A DNA stretch of 64,000 bases from Oligoflexus tunisiensis (GCF_001748245.1 NZ_BDFO01000001.1:5092483-5156482), one strand, 5' to 3'. Positions 16,972 through 26,065 are shown, counted from the stretch's first letter. The notes: generated from the sequence alone by a model not told the origin. A program made the numbers and translations.

Positions 16972-17316
16972 ATGACGGAGCCCACGGTTGGCAAATTTCA
17001 AAAAATCAATGAAAGCTTCCTTTGCGAAAACTGCGGTGCCACGGTTCCACCGGCACGGCGCACCTGCCGCAACCACTGCCCGCGTTGTCTCCACAGCAAG
17101 CACGTCGACGTCTATCCCGGCGACCGGGCGAATCCCTGCCAGGGGCTTTTACGACCGATCGGCTACGAACTCACGGGCAACAAGGGGCTGGTCCTTCTGT
17201 TCCGCTGCACCCGCTGCGGAGCGGAAACGCGTAACATCGCGCTGCTCGATGATCCCAACGAGGGCGATGACTACCTGAAGATTCTGAGTCTCACCCCGGC
17301 CACACCGCGCCGCTAA
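16972..17316 (+). CDS. RNHCP-domain zinc protein
   Basis: A 114-residue protein from the ATG at 16972 (GGAAGGG upstream). It contains two CxxC pairs and the name-giving motif CRNHCPRCLHSKHVD, then PGDR and FRCTRCGAE further on. This is the RNHCP family, small zinc-finger proteins found across bacteria, of unknown role and thought to bind nucleic acid. The frame begins earlier at 16930, but the upstream codons lack a ribosome-binding site. It is divergent from the lipoprotein gene and stands as a single-gene unit. Confidence 0.85.
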   Translation: MTEPTVGKFQKINESFLCENCGATVPPARRTCRNHCPRCLHSKHVDVYPGDRANPCQGLLRPIGYELTGNKGLVLLFRCTRCGAETRNIALLDDPNEGDDYLKILSLTPATPRR

Positions 17317-17458
17317 GTTATGCACAGCATTTTCTTGTGCAAATGTGACTTGTAAGTAAAAAACGGCAGGTCAGGCTTTTCAGAACGCGAAATTTATTAT
17401 AAGCAGAGTAGTCAAATTGGCCCGTATTGGCCGGCCACTTGTATGAAGGACTCTCTGT

Positions 17459-18337
17459 ATGGATATCAACACGTTTGGCTGGATCTTTGTCCCCCTCATG
17501 ATCTTTGGTGAAGGCGTCGTGCGCACCATTCACGATCTGAAATCGCAGAAGAAATCATTCCCCTGGAAAGATCTCATCTCCAACTTCAGCATCGGTTTGA
17601 TCGATCGCGCGTTCACCAATACGCTCTGGACCGGCCTGATGTTCTTCGCCATGCAGGCAGTCGCCACCCATGTGCAGCCCTTCAAGGTTGATATGAGTGC
17701 CTGGTGGGCCTGGCCTCTTGCGATCCTGCTTTCCGACTTTGCCTACTACTGGTATCACCGGGCCGGTCATGAGATTCGACTCTTCTGGGCCGTGCATAAC
17801 GTGCATCACAGTTCGACCTTTTATAACTTTTCCACCTCCGTGCGCCTCTCCTGTTTTGAAGGCCTTCTGCGCTGGCCGTTCTGGGTGATCGTTCCCCTGG
17901 CTGGTTTCAGCGCTGAGGTGACAATGATCGTGTACCTGGTCGTGCGGCTTTATCAGGTTCTCCTGCACACCGAATATGTGGGCAAGCTCGGTGTCCTCGA
18001 ATATGTTCTGAGCACGCCGTCCCATCACCGTGTGCATCACGGCCGCAATGAAGCGTATCTCGATAAGAACTACGGTGGTATCACGATCATCTGGGATCGG
18101 CTCTTCGGCACTTTCGCGGAAGAGAAGGAAGCCGTGGACTATGGTCTGGTCAAGCAGCTCGACAGCAACAATCTGATTTGGATCAATGTTCACGAATTCG
18201 TGAAGCTCGGCAGCGATCTTAAAAACAGCCGCCGCTGGTCGGATGCTGTTTCCTATGTGTTTGGCAGACCAGGCTGGACTCCAGAAGCCTTGCCCGTCGC
18301 GGTTACCCATGAGGTTGCACCGCAGACCGCACATTGA
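17459..18337 (+). CDS. Sterol desaturase/fatty-acid hydroxylase-family membrane enzyme
   Basis: A 292-residue integral membrane di-iron enzyme. The histidine clusters expected of the family are present: HRAGH (about 101-105), HNVHH (about 112-116) and HRVHHG (about 193-198), together with hydrophobic helices in the first half. Family members hydroxylate or desaturate lipids, sterols or carotenoids at the membrane. The substrate cannot be read from sequence. The ATG at 17459 follows GAAGGAC. The 41-residue membrane peptide gene lies 77 bp downstream and may share the transcript. Confidence 0.85.
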   Translation: MDINTFGWIFVPLMIFGEGVVRTIHDLKSQKKSFPWKDLISNFSIGLIDRAFTNTLWTGLMFFAMQAVATHVQPFKVDMSAWWAWPLAILLSDFAYYWYHRAGHEIRLFWAVHNVHHSSTFYNFSTSVRLSCFEGLLRWPFWVIVPLAGFSAEVTMIVYLVVRLYQVLLHTEYVGKLGVLEYVLSTPSHHRVHHGRNEAYLDKNYGGITIIWDRLFGTFAEEKEAVDYGLVKQLDSNNLIWINVHEFVKLGSDLKNSRRWSDAVSYVFGRPGWTPEALPVAVTHEVAPQTAH

Positions 18338-18414
18338 GCGCGAGTCTTCCTGGTTTGGCCTGGTGATTGCACTCCTTTTCCTGGCGAATGTGAGCCCCGA
18401 AAAGGAGTCTGCTC

Positions 18415-18540
18415 ATGAAAATCTTCCGACCGTTTTCAAACAATCTCAGTGAAGGCAAAGTGGGCTGGGTTATTCTGTGGCTTCTGGGCGTGCCGCTGCC
18501 GATCCTGATACTCTTCTATGTGCTGCGCGGCTGCACGTAA
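18415..18540 (+). CDS. Small single-pass membrane protein (41 residues)
   Basis: An ORF with AAGGAG 8 nt before the ATG at 18415 and a TAA at 18538-18540. The first 18 residues are polar (MKIFRPFSNNLSEGKVGW). One membrane helix follows (VILWLLGVPLPILILFYVLRG) and the end is GCT. The 'G-P-L-P-I-L' centre and the terminal R-G-C look like a conserved small-protein type seen in other Gram-negative genomes (my recollection, not searched). The function is unknown. Confidence 0.65.
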   Translation: MKIFRPFSNNLSEGKVGWVILWLLGVPLPILILFYVLRGCT

Positions 18541-18565
18541 GGGGCCGGCCAGGGCCGGCCAGGCT

Positions 18566-19084
18566 TCAATCCCGGAAGGCCCGCGGATTTCTTCTCCACA
18601 CCTCTTCATTCACACCCGTTGCCAGCGCCAGCCAGCCAACCATGGGAGCAAACATCAGCGCCGCAGGTTTATCCACCTTGGCCGCATAGTAAGTCAGCGC
18701 AGCGGAATCGATCAGGCTGCTGGCACTATCGACCAGACTGGCCTTGCCGCGGCGCTCCCCAAAAAACAGTTTGGACCAAACGGCATTCAAGCCGAGCTGC
18801 GCGGTCCAGAGCGACAAGGCCTTGCTGCGGGCCGGGCTCGGGGGAGCCTTGAGGATACGCCAGGCTCCGACGGCCGTGGACGCATAGAGAGCCATCCAGA
18901 CCGGACCAAAGGCCTTCTGCGGCGGCTGGAACGCCGGTTTATCCAGCCGATCATACCAGGTTTTGGTGGCCCCTTGCTTGGGGCTTGGCGCCAGGGTTCG
19001 AGCCAGGGTTGCAGCCAGGACTGTCCCACCCAACGCCACGGCCAGGCTCTGGCCGGAAGATAAGGGTATCGAAGTGGCTTTCAT
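18566..19084 (-). CDS. tspO: TspO/MBR-family membrane protein
   Basis: A 172-residue, five-helix membrane protein of the TspO/peripheral-benzodiazepine-receptor family. The signature WYDRLDKPAFQPPQKAFGPV lies near residue 43, and GLNAVWSKLFF and a C-terminal TM helix (MVGWLALATGVN) follow. TspO proteins bind porphyrins and cholesterol and act in stress responses. The aromatic and Pro residues of the ligand pocket loop are present. It is convergent with the 41-residue gene and 69 bp after the large sensor kinase on the same strand. A tandem GGCCGGCCAG pair lies just past its stop. Confidence 0.85.
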   Translation of the reverse strand: MKATSIPLSSGQSLAVALGGTVLAATLARTLAPSPKQGATKTWYDRLDKPAFQPPQKAFGPVWMALYASTAVGAWRILKAPPSPARSKALSLWTAQLGLNAVWSKLFFGERRGKASLVDSASSLIDSAALTYYAAKVDKPAALMFAPMVGWLALATGVNEEVWRRNPRAFRD

Positions 19085-19153
19085 ATATGAATACTCCCAT
19101 CGGTTTTATCCAATGGGGTGAAAGCAAGTATCAAGCCATGGGACGGTCTGTTT

Positions 19154-22100
19154 TTAGGATACCTTTTGAACCGATTGGGTTTCCACGACTGCGATGGCGC
19201 GTGGGACATGGATCACAAACTTGGTTCCGACGTGATCCATCGAGGCATAGGAAATGGTTCCACCCAGATCGGAGACGCGGCTGCGCACGGCCGCAAGTCC
19301 CACACCACGACCGCTGGTCATGGTTGCTTTCTGAGCGGTCGAGAGCCCGTCATGGAAAATCAGCTCATAAGGATTGCGCGGATCATAGCCGATGCCACGT
19401 GATCGGGCTTTGGCAATCAGCTTCTCAACATCGATACCGGCGCCGTAATCTTCCAGCGTGATCTCGACCATGTCGCCGACCACGTGAGCACTCAGCTCGA
19501 TCTGGATCGGTTTCTTCACCAGCTGATGACCGAAGGGCAGTATGAAGCCGTGATCGAGACTGTTATTAAAGATGTGCAAAAGGATTTCGCGCAGGTCGCT
19601 GACGATTTCAATATTCCAGTTCATCACGCGATCGTTACAGTTGATGGCGCCGATCGGATAGTCCTGGCTGCGGATGGCATCCAACCGTTCCGGCAGAACC
19701 TGGGCCAGGAACATCATCAGGTTCCAGTTATTCAGGTTGGTGACGTTGGTGCCAAAGACCTGGTCATAGACCTGCATATACTCGGTAAAGCAGTTCTCCA
19801 TCTCGGTGAACTTCGGGATGAACTTGTCGAGCTTGTGCTGGATATTATGCGTCGGCTCCACAATCACGCCTTCACATTCGTGAATGATGGACGAGATCTG
19901 ATCAAACTTCAGGGAACGGCTCAGCCCTTTCATGGTATGCAGCATGCGGAAGACCAGCCGATCGTTGAAATGGCCCTGGATTTCATCCTTGATATGACTG
20001 ATATCCTTCTGCACTTCGGCAAAGTAGCCATCGAGGATATTCTTGTCGACCGAGACCATGCGGGTGAGGATCTGAATAAAGCGTTTCTTCTGAACCTCTT
20101 CCTCTTCCAGACGGCGGAGCAGGGCCCGACGTTCGGTCACATCCTTGGCGACCACCATGACCTGATCGATATGATCATCCGAGCTTACCAGAGGTTTCCA
20201 TTCCAGCTCGATATTACGCGGGCCGGACGGATAGAGTTTGACGATCTCATGCGGCAGATGATGGGTGTTGGCATCCCACAGCCAGGATTCCACATCGACG
20301 CTGGACTTGAGGGATTCGACCACCGTGTTCTGCTTGTCGAGGCTCATATCGGTATTATTGAAGAGCAGGTCGTTGATGGTACAATGGGCCATATCCTCTT
20401 TCTGGATTTTGAAAATCTCGAGCAGGTACTGGGAATACTCCTCGCCGATGCGGAAGTTTTCGTCGAAGGTAAAGATACCCTGTTCGATATTGTGCAGAAT
20501 GTCGTCGATCTTTCTCTGGCGGTCGGTCAAGGAACTGAGGGCCAGGTTCAATTCCGCGGTCCGCTCATCGACCATATGTTTCAGGTTATTCTGATAGTCG
20601 ATGTTCTGCAGCGAAAGCGCCAGCGACTGCATCATGGTTTCCAGGAAGTTGATATCCTCGACCGGCAGCGGGGTGTTCTCATCGGTCACACCGATACAGA
20701 AAACCCCAAAGCGCAAGCCCTTCCAGATAACCGGCACAATGATTTCCCGCTGGTTCCGCACGCACTCCCGCACGTCGAGCCATTCCATTTCCCAGTTCGC
20801 GTGTTCGCCCTGGTCATCGCTCAGAACGAGGCGCCGGACATCACCCGATTGTTCATCCTGTTCCAGGAACCAGACGTGGCGGGTTTCGAGGTTGCTCAGT
20901 TCCTTTTGAATATGCTGGCTGGCAGCCTGCAGCGCATAGGTCTTGTCCAGGTGCTCGGACATCTGCTTGGTGGCGGTCAGCACCGTTTCCAGGCGATTTT
21001 TCAGAAGCTGGATCTTCCTTAAGCCTTCGATAATATGCTTGGATTGCTCCAGCTCTTTTTTCTTCATCACGTTGATGCGGTCGGCGAGACCCAGCGACAG
21101 GAGTATGGCTTCCAGAGCCGAACCGATCTGGCTGCCATGGGATCCAATCACCATAGGCACCGACACGATGCCCAGCACACCGAGAGAACTCAAGGCGAGA
21201 AAGGTCAGAAACACCGTCCAGGCAATGGTATAGAACACAGCCTGACGGTTGCGCTTCTTCATCATGTAAATCGCCAAACCAAGGCCATAGAAGGAACCGG
21301 ACGAACCGCCGATGAACCCCAGCTTATAGGCAAAACTCAGGGGTGCAAATATATTGACGACGGTCTCCAGCATCGCCACATAGACAAAGCCGCGCTGAAA
21401 GCGGGCGAGGCGCGGACTATTCCGATCCAGATCCAAAAACAAATGCAGGAAGGCCATGCTGAAAACCAGGAGGATCCCGCCCGATACGGGCCAGGCGCGT
21501 TGCACCATCCACTGGTTATCACCCCACAGGTACATCGTTCCCACCCCGGTCCAGGCGAGATAGAAGATGATGCTAAAAAAGATAAAACCTACATAGGTCA
21601 TGTAGGTCAGGCTGCGCGTTGAAATATAGATGAAGACGTTGTAGAGGAAGATGGCAATCATGCAGCCATAGTAAAGGCCAAAGGCGGGCCCTTCATCCTG
21701 AGCATGCGCCTTGAGATTTGCCGCATCCCAGAGCTGCAGCGGCAGGGTCACTGTACTGGTGGACTTGACCCGGAAATACATGATCTTGGTTTCACCAGCC
21801 GGGATCGTCGCAGGAAAGGCAAAGTTTCGCGACTTCAGCCAGCGACTCTCGAAGGGTTCCGTATCGCCGGACAGGGTTTCAACATAACCGTTTTCTCCTG
21901 CATCGAAAAAGCTGATTTCATCCAGCAAGGGATAATCAATGCGGATGGCGATGGTTCGATCCTGATCCGTGGGGTTGGCCAGGGCCACGCGCAGCCAGAA
22001 GGCGGATTTGGAATAGCCGAAGCCCAGGGTTCGCTTGGTGGTCAGGCGCCAGCGTTTATTATATCGGGGTTTGTTCAGCTGTGTGAGCGTGCGCTTGCTG

Positions 22101-22255
22101 AATCGGTCCTCGTAGTAATAAATATAAGAGGTCAGGTCCGTGCCGGATTCCTGCTCGGTCAAAGTATAGACCTTCATCTCCTGCTGAGCCTGGGCGGGAC
22201 TCGCCAGGACGAGGAGCCAAAGGGTCTGTAAGACGATGAACCAGCTGAAGCGCAA
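19154..22255 (-). CDS. 7TM-DISM hybrid sensor with GAF-like, PAS, HPt and HATPase domains
   Basis: A 1033-residue sensor. A signal peptide is followed by a 7TMR-DISMED2-type periplasmic domain (to about 185), seven membrane helices (about 190-390), a coiled coil, a GAF-like domain (about 420-560), a PAS-type domain (about 590-710), then an HPt-type helix bundle with the phosphoacceptor motif LHTMKGLSRSLKF (about 790) and a C-terminal GHKL ATPase (N box HIFNNSLDHG, G boxes DYGAGID and SGRGVGLAAVRS). There is no ordinary HisKA dimer domain, so the kinase is wired like CheA: ATPase acting on an HPt histidine. No response regulator gene adjoins it. The start is TTG at 22255 with AAGGAAAG upstream. 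Confidence 0.85.
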   Translation of the reverse strand: MRFSWFIVLQTLWLLVLASPAQAQQEMKVYTLTEQESGTDLTSYIYYYEDRFSKRTLTQLNKPRYNKRWRLTTKRTLGFGYSKSAFWLRVALANPTDQDRTIAIRIDYPLLDEISFFDAGENGYVETLSGDTEPFESRWLKSRNFAFPATIPAGETKIMYFRVKSTSTVTLPLQLWDAANLKAHAQDEGPAFGLYYGCMIAIFLYNVFIYISTRSLTYMTYVGFIFFSIIFYLAWTGVGTMYLWGDNQWMVQRAWPVSGGILLVFSMAFLHLFLDLDRNSPRLARFQRGFVYVAMLETVVNIFAPLSFAYKLGFIGGSSGSFYGLGLAIYMMKKRNRQAVFYTIAWTVFLTFLALSSLGVLGIVSVPMVIGSHGSQIGSALEAILLSLGLADRINVMKKKELEQSKHIIEGLRKIQLLKNRLETVLTATKQMSEHLDKTYALQAASQHIQKELSNLETRHVWFLEQDEQSGDVRRLVLSDDQGEHANWEMEWLDVRECVRNQREIIVPVIWKGLRFGVFCIGVTDENTPLPVEDINFLETMMQSLALSLQNIDYQNNLKHMVDERTAELNLALSSLTDRQRKIDDILHNIEQGIFTFDENFRIGEEYSQYLLEIFKIQKEDMAHCTINDLLFNNTDMSLDKQNTVVESLKSSVDVESWLWDANTHHLPHEIVKLYPSGPRNIELEWKPLVSSDDHIDQVMVVAKDVTERRALLRRLEEEEVQKKRFIQILTRMVSVDKNILDGYFAEVQKDISHIKDEIQGHFNDRLVFRMLHTMKGLSRSLKFDQISSIIHECEGVIVEPTHNIQHKLDKFIPKFTEMENCFTEYMQVYDQVFGTNVTNLNNWNLMMFLAQVLPERLDAIRSQDYPIGAINCNDRVMNWNIEIVSDLREILLHIFNNSLDHGFILPFGHQLVKKPIQIELSAHVVGDMVEITLEDYGAGIDVEKLIAKARSRGIGYDPRNPYELIFHDGLSTAQKATMTSGRGVGLAAVRSRVSDLGGTISYASMDHVGTKFVIHVPRAIAVVETQSVQKVS

Positions 22256-22317
22256 CCCAACTTTCCTTTATTCAAATTTGGGAACGCTTCCTATTCGGTC
22301 GATCCCATGATCAATCA

Positions 22318-22346
22318 AGAAAAAAATCCAAATGGATTTTTTTTCT
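22318..22346. repeat. Perfect A/T-rich inverted repeat between the sensor gene and rnpB
   Basis: AGAAAAAAATCCA / TGGATTTTTTTTCT forms a stem flanked by A and T runs, as in a bidirectional terminator. No gene ends here: the sensor kinase starts at 22255 going left and rnpB starts rightwards. It may insulate the two divergent units. Confidence 0.5.
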
Positions 22347-22506
22347 CTGTAAATTCAGTCAGCTGCAAACGATTCTGACGATCCAGTAATGCCGATTTTT
22401 GGCCGCCAACCGCGGCCCGATTGCGACAAATTTTCGGTCAAAAAACGAGGGCTGGACCATCCTTCTGCCCCGGACTGCGTAAGAATAAGGGTTTCACTTA
22501 TCCTGG

Positions 22507-22535
22507 TTGACAGACTGCTCCTTTTCTCTTATCCA
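22507..22535 (+). promoter_or_regulatory. Promoter of rnpB
   Basis: A perfect -35 hexamer TTGACA (22507-22512) is followed after 17 bp by TATCCA (22530-22535), a weaker -10. The predicted start near 22542 leaves a short leader before the mature 5' end of RNase P RNA, as expected for a processed RNA. Confidence 0.55.
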
Positions 22536-22566
22536 AGGATTCCGATAGGCGAGTCCATCGTACTAT

Positions 22567-22958
22567 GAGGGTTAGACTGTCGCGGTTCCGTTCGCGGGAT
22601 CGAGGAAAGTCCGGACATCACAGGGCAGAATGCTGGCTAACAGCCAGGCGGGGAAACCCGACGGCAAGTGCAACAGAAAGCAAACCGCCTGCCCCACCGC
22701 AAGGTGAGGCCGGTAAGGATGAAACGGTGAGGTAAGAGCTCACCAGCAGTCCTGGTAACAGGCTGGCTAGGTAAACCCCATTCGATGCAAGGCCAAACAA
22801 AGGGGTTCCCGTTCCGGGATAGCGATATTCCGATGGGAACAGGATCGGCCCGATCCAGCCCTTGGGTAGGCCGCCCGAGGCTGACGGTAACGTCAGTCCC
22901 AGATTAATGACAGTCAGGTCCTTCGGGACCCTACAGAATCCGGCTTACAACAACCCGC
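22567..22958 (+). ncRNA. rnpB: RNase P RNA, bacterial type A
   Basis: The conserved core is clear. GAGGAAAGTCCGGAC lies near 22601, ACAGGGCAG near 22620, ACAGAAAGCAAACCGCC near 22673, GGTAAGGATGAAACGGTGAGG near 22713, the CR IV/V region is AGATTAATGACAG near 22901, and ACAGAATCCGGCTTA near 22933. The ends pair as helix P1: GGGTT at 22569-22573 with AACCC at 22952-22956. The length of about 390 nt fits type A. It is the catalytic subunit that trims tRNA 5' leaders. The exact ends are my estimate. trmB follows within 50 bp. Confidence 0.95.
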
Positions 22959-23004
22959 TAAGGTGCAGTGGACTCGCCTCCGGACTTCAAAGGAACGCTC
23001 TTTC

Positions 23005-23730
23005 ATGCCCATCAAGACTGCCAATCCCTTTCGTGATCCCCTGGAACACATGCGCCCTGAGGTCAATCGCTACCTGACTCTTCTCAAGGAAGGTCTGGAA
23101 TCCGGCGATCTGCCCCTGCTCTATGGCCCGGCCATGGAACGATTGCCTGGCCAGTGGCGCCAGCACTTCATGACGGCCCTAGGTGAAATTCCTCAGACGC
23201 TGGTGCTCGAGATTGGGAGTCACTTTGGTGAAGTCATCTTGAAAATGGCCGCGGATCATCCGGATACCGCACTGATTGGCATGGACATCACCTTCAAGCG
23301 CGTCGTCAAGGTTGCTCAAAAGGCGCAGGCGCTTGGCCTGCGCAACCTGGTCAGTGTCCTCTGCAATGCCAAGGCCCTGGATCAGGTCTTTGCCGATGGT
23401 GAACTGGATGGAATCTTTATTTTTTTCCCGGATCCCTGGGTCCAGAAAAAACGCCAGCTGAAAAACCGCCTCATTCAGACAGAATTTGTTCAGGTCCTGC
23501 AGAGGAAACTGAAGCCGGGAGGCTTCTTTTGGTTCAAGACGGACTGTGAGCCTTATTATGCAGCCGTTTGTGAGGCCTTCGATGGGCAGCTCTGGGAATC
23601 CGGCCAGGAGCGCCAAGGCATACCATCAGAAATTTACACCAGTCGCTTTGAGAGACTTTTCCGTGAGCAGGACCTGCCGACTTATGAGTTCTGCTGGATC
23701 TCCCGAGGCCCGATCCGGACCGATCTGTAA
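23005..23730 (+). CDS. trmB: tRNA (guanine-N7-)-methyltransferase
   Basis: A 241-residue class I SAM methyltransferase that makes m7G46 in the tRNA variable loop. Motif I is LVLEIGSHFGEVILKMA, the family motif FPDPWVQKKRQLKNRL lies near residue 145, and FKTDCEPY follows. I chose the ATG at 23005 (AAGGAACG upstream) over the frame start at 22963, whose first codons would lie at the edge of the rnpB end. The SAM-binding glycine pattern (EIGSHFGE) differs a little from the usual EIGFGxGE. Co-location with rnpB makes a small tRNA-maturation unit. Confidence 0.9.
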   Translation: MPIKTANPFRDPLEHMRPEVNRYLTLLKEGLESGDLPLLYGPAMERLPGQWRQHFMTALGEIPQTLVLEIGSHFGEVILKMAADHPDTALIGMDITFKRVVKVAQKAQALGLRNLVSVLCNAKALDQVFADGELDGIFIFFPDPWVQKKRQLKNRLIQTEFVQVLQRKLKPGGFFWFKTDCEPYYAAVCEAFDGQLWESGQERQGIPSEIYTSRFERLFREQDLPTYEFCWISRGPIRTDL

Positions 23731-23801
23731 GAATTCCCCCCATCAAGACGTACGCTCAAGCTGCCGAATCGTATGAAGTCCACACAGGAGATGCGGCTGG
23801 C

Positions 23802-24098
23802 ATGAGCGAAAAACCCTATCAAAAACCCGCAGATGGAGTCATCCTTCCGTTCAAGAGTCAGGCGACTCAGGACGGATCGGGCTCTACAGCGGTGAACTGG
23901 GTCGGAACGGATCTCGCCAGATTCGCGCAAGATGTGGTAGCTTTGAATTCACGGAGCAGGGAAACGCACAACACTCCGCGCTGTCAGGTTGCCCCTCTGG
24001 AAAGTATGCAGAGAGGCCTTAGGATCAAGAAAAAGACCGCGGAAGAAACTGTAAACGATGCGCCACCCGTGGATTTAAGTCGTTTTCGCAAGGAGTAG
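23802..24098 (+). CDS. Hypothetical 98-residue protein upstream of ybeY
   Basis: A polar, soluble protein with AGGAG about 9 nt before the ATG. It ends in a Lys-rich, partly disordered tail closing DLSRFRKE. No domain recognised. It lies 9 bp before the ybeY start, whose Shine-Dalgarno overlaps its stop codon (AAGGAGTAGGA), so translation is probably coupled. Confidence 0.6.
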   Translation: MSEKPYQKPADGVILPFKSQATQDGSGSTAVNWVGTDLARFAQDVVALNSRSRETHNTPRCQVAPLESMQRGLRIKKKTAEETVNDAPPVDLSRFRKE

Positions 24099-24107
24099 GA
24101 AAAAGCT

Positions 24108-24656
24108 TTGGAATCAGACAGTCGTCCCTTTTTGATCATCGAGACGCCTCAACACCAATTTCAAATTCAGGCCGACAGGATCGAGCGCCTGGCTCGAACC
24201 GTTTGCGCTGGCCTTGGCCTGCCGGATTATGAAGTGTCCTGGGATTTTATCGATCAGGATGAAATGCAAGCCCTGAATCAACAGTATCGGGGCAGGGATC
24301 GCTCCACCGACGTCCTCTCCTTTCCGCAAGAGGAATGGGACGAGCCCCTTCACTTTGAGGCTCCGTCCTGGCCTTTGCCGGACACCGACCACGATGCTCA
24401 TGAACCTCCGCAGATGCTCGGTGATGTCATCATCAGTCCTGAGGATGCTCTGGCCAACGCGAACCATATTGGTCACGGTCTGGATCGCGAAACCGCGTTC
24501 CTGCTCGTGCATGGCATTCTGCATCTTTGCGGCCATGATCATATGCAGCCCGAAGAAGAACAACGTATGATCGCCGAACAGCAGGCGATTATGGCTTTCC
24601 TCGAACGTGCCGAGCAAAGCCCCCTATGGACCGGATGCTGTGAGGTCAGAGGCTAG
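24108..24656 (+). CDS. ybeY: Endoribonuclease YbeY
   Basis: A 182-residue metal-dependent endoribonuclease of 16S rRNA 3' maturation and ribosome quality control. The zinc motif H-x3-H-x5-H is seen in LLVHGILHLCGHDH (about residues 135-148), preceded by RGRDRSTDVLSFPQ. It starts at TTG 24108, which has GGAGTAGGA upstream, and the gene ends 3 bp before the CorC gene, the usual partner of ybeY in many genomes. The loop between the two conserved blocks (residues about 80-105) is somewhat longer than usual and Pro/Asp/His-rich. Confidence 0.93.
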   Translation: MESDSRPFLIIETPQHQFQIQADRIERLARTVCAGLGLPDYEVSWDFIDQDEMQALNQQYRGRDRSTDVLSFPQEEWDEPLHFEAPSWPLPDTDHDAHEPPQMLGDVIISPEDALANANHIGHGLDRETAFLLVHGILHLCGHDHMQPEEEQRMIAEQQAIMAFLERAEQSPLWTGCCEVRG

Positions 24657-24659
24657 GCC

Positions 24660-25994
24660 ATGGACTTTGCCCTATCTCATGATCTGACGGAAATGCTGGT
24701 GATCGGCGTTGCGGTCATTGGTGCCGCCTTTTTTTCCGCGGCAGAAACCGCGATTACCTCGCTCGGCGCTCTCAAGATGCGGCATATGATGTCGCATAAA
24801 AAAGCGCAGATGTCGCACTCCCTGCGGCTCTGGCTGGCTCAGCCTTCGCGTGTTCTGACCACCATTTTGATCTTTAATAACTTCTGCAAGGTCCTGGCCT
24901 CGGTGATCGCCACCGACCTCGCCATGCGCTTTTTCGGGGACCAGGCCATCAGCATTGCCATCGGCGTGGTGACGCTGCTCTTCCTGGTGCTCGGTGAAAT
25001 CATCCCCAAGTCCTTTGCCCGTGCCAATTCCGAGCAGGTCGCCCGTCTCGCCATGAAGGTGATGTATGTGCTCTACCGCCTGTTTTTCCCCATCGTCTGG
25101 CTCTTTTCCGAGCTGGCCAACCTTGTGATTCGCAAGCTCGGCAGTGATCAAACGCTGCAGCCGGCGATTACCGAGGAGGAGCTGGAATTCCTCCTGGAAG
25201 TTGGGGAAAAATCCGGCGTCATCGAGGACATGAAGAAGGATATGATCAATGGAGTCTTCGAATTCGATGAGACCAAAGTCCGCGAAGTCATGACGCCACG
25301 AACGGATATCTTTGCGCTCGAAAAAAACGAAACGATCGATCAGGCCGTGCGCATGAGCATCCAGTCCGGACATTCCCGTCTGCCGGTCTACGATGAGCAG
25401 ATCGATAATGTGATGGGGATCGTCTTCGCCAAGGATCTTCTACGTTATCTGTCCGATCCCAAGCGCGCCAAGGTCAGTGGCGGCCAGCCCGTGCCGCTCA
25501 CCGCCGTGATGCGCGAGCCGCAGTTCGTGCCGGAGAGCAAGCCCTTGATGGAAGTCTTCAAGGAGCTGAAACAGTCCAAGAATCATATGGCCATCATCAT
25601 CGATGAATATGGTGGAACGGCTGGTCTTGTCACCATGGAGGATATTCTCGAGGAAATCGTCGGGGATATTCAGGATGAATTCGATGCCGAGGAAGCCGCC
25701 ATCCTCCAGATTGAAGAGGATGTCTATGATGTGGCAGGTTATGTCAACATCACTGAATTCATGGAATTCTTTGACCTGAATGAGTCCTTTGCCAAGGACG
25801 TGGAAGGCGAAGTCGATACCATGGCGGGCTGGATGACCCAGCTGCTCGGCCATCTGCCGGAAGTGGGACAGACGGTCACCCACGGGGATCTCACCTTTGA
25901 GGTCACTGAGGTGGACCGGCATCGCATTGAACGGCTACGTGTGATTCGCCATAGGCATCCGCCCGCCGTGTCTGCGGCGGAATCGGGAAGCTGA
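24660..25994 (+). CDS. HlyC/CorC-family membrane protein (DUF21-CBS-CBS-CorC_C)
   Basis: A 444-residue protein with the standard order: DUF21/CNNM membrane domain with four hydrophobic segments (about 1-180), a CBS pair (VMTPRTDIFALE..., HSRLPVYDEQIDNVMGIV..., about 210-335) and a CorC_HlyC C-terminal domain (about 350-430). Members are linked to magnesium or cobalt efflux or to membrane homeostasis. The acidic helix EYGGTAGLVTMEDILEEIVGDI is typical. The start lies 3 bp after the ybeY stop. A hairpin terminator follows. Confidence 0.9.
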   Translation: MDFALSHDLTEMLVIGVAVIGAAFFSAAETAITSLGALKMRHMMSHKKAQMSHSLRLWLAQPSRVLTTILIFNNFCKVLASVIATDLAMRFFGDQAISIAIGVVTLLFLVLGEIIPKSFARANSEQVARLAMKVMYVLYRLFFPIVWLFSELANLVIRKLGSDQTLQPAITEEELEFLLEVGEKSGVIEDMKKDMINGVFEFDETKVREVMTPRTDIFALEKNETIDQAVRMSIQSGHSRLPVYDEQIDNVMGIVFAKDLLRYLSDPKRAKVSGGQPVPLTAVMREPQFVPESKPLMEVFKELKQSKNHMAIIIDEYGGTAGLVTMEDILEEIVGDIQDEFDAEEAAILQIEEDVYDVAGYVNITEFMEFFDLNESFAKDVEGEVDTMAGWMTQLLGHLPEVGQTVTHGDLTFEVTEVDRHRIERLRVIRHRHPPAVSAAESGS

Positions 25995-25999
25995 GGAGG

Positions 26000-26028
26000 A
26001 AGCGCCTCCGTAAAGAGGGAGGCGGCTT
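26000..26028 (+). terminator. Terminator after the ybeY-corC unit
   Basis: AAGC-GCCTCC and GGAGGCGGCTT form a stem with one bulged C and an 8-nt loop, followed by ATTTGATCTT. It begins 6 bp after the CorC-like gene stop and may also serve the convergent nagZ gene. Confidence 0.6.
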
Positions 26029-26065
26029 ATTTGATCTTCAGGCGCTGACGATCCGGGAAAACGGG

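Noticed and set aside
18541..18562. Tandem GGCCGGCCAG as an insertion or attachment site
   Set aside because: Only two 10-bp copies with no flanking mobile gene; probably a simple GC hairpin after convergent genes.
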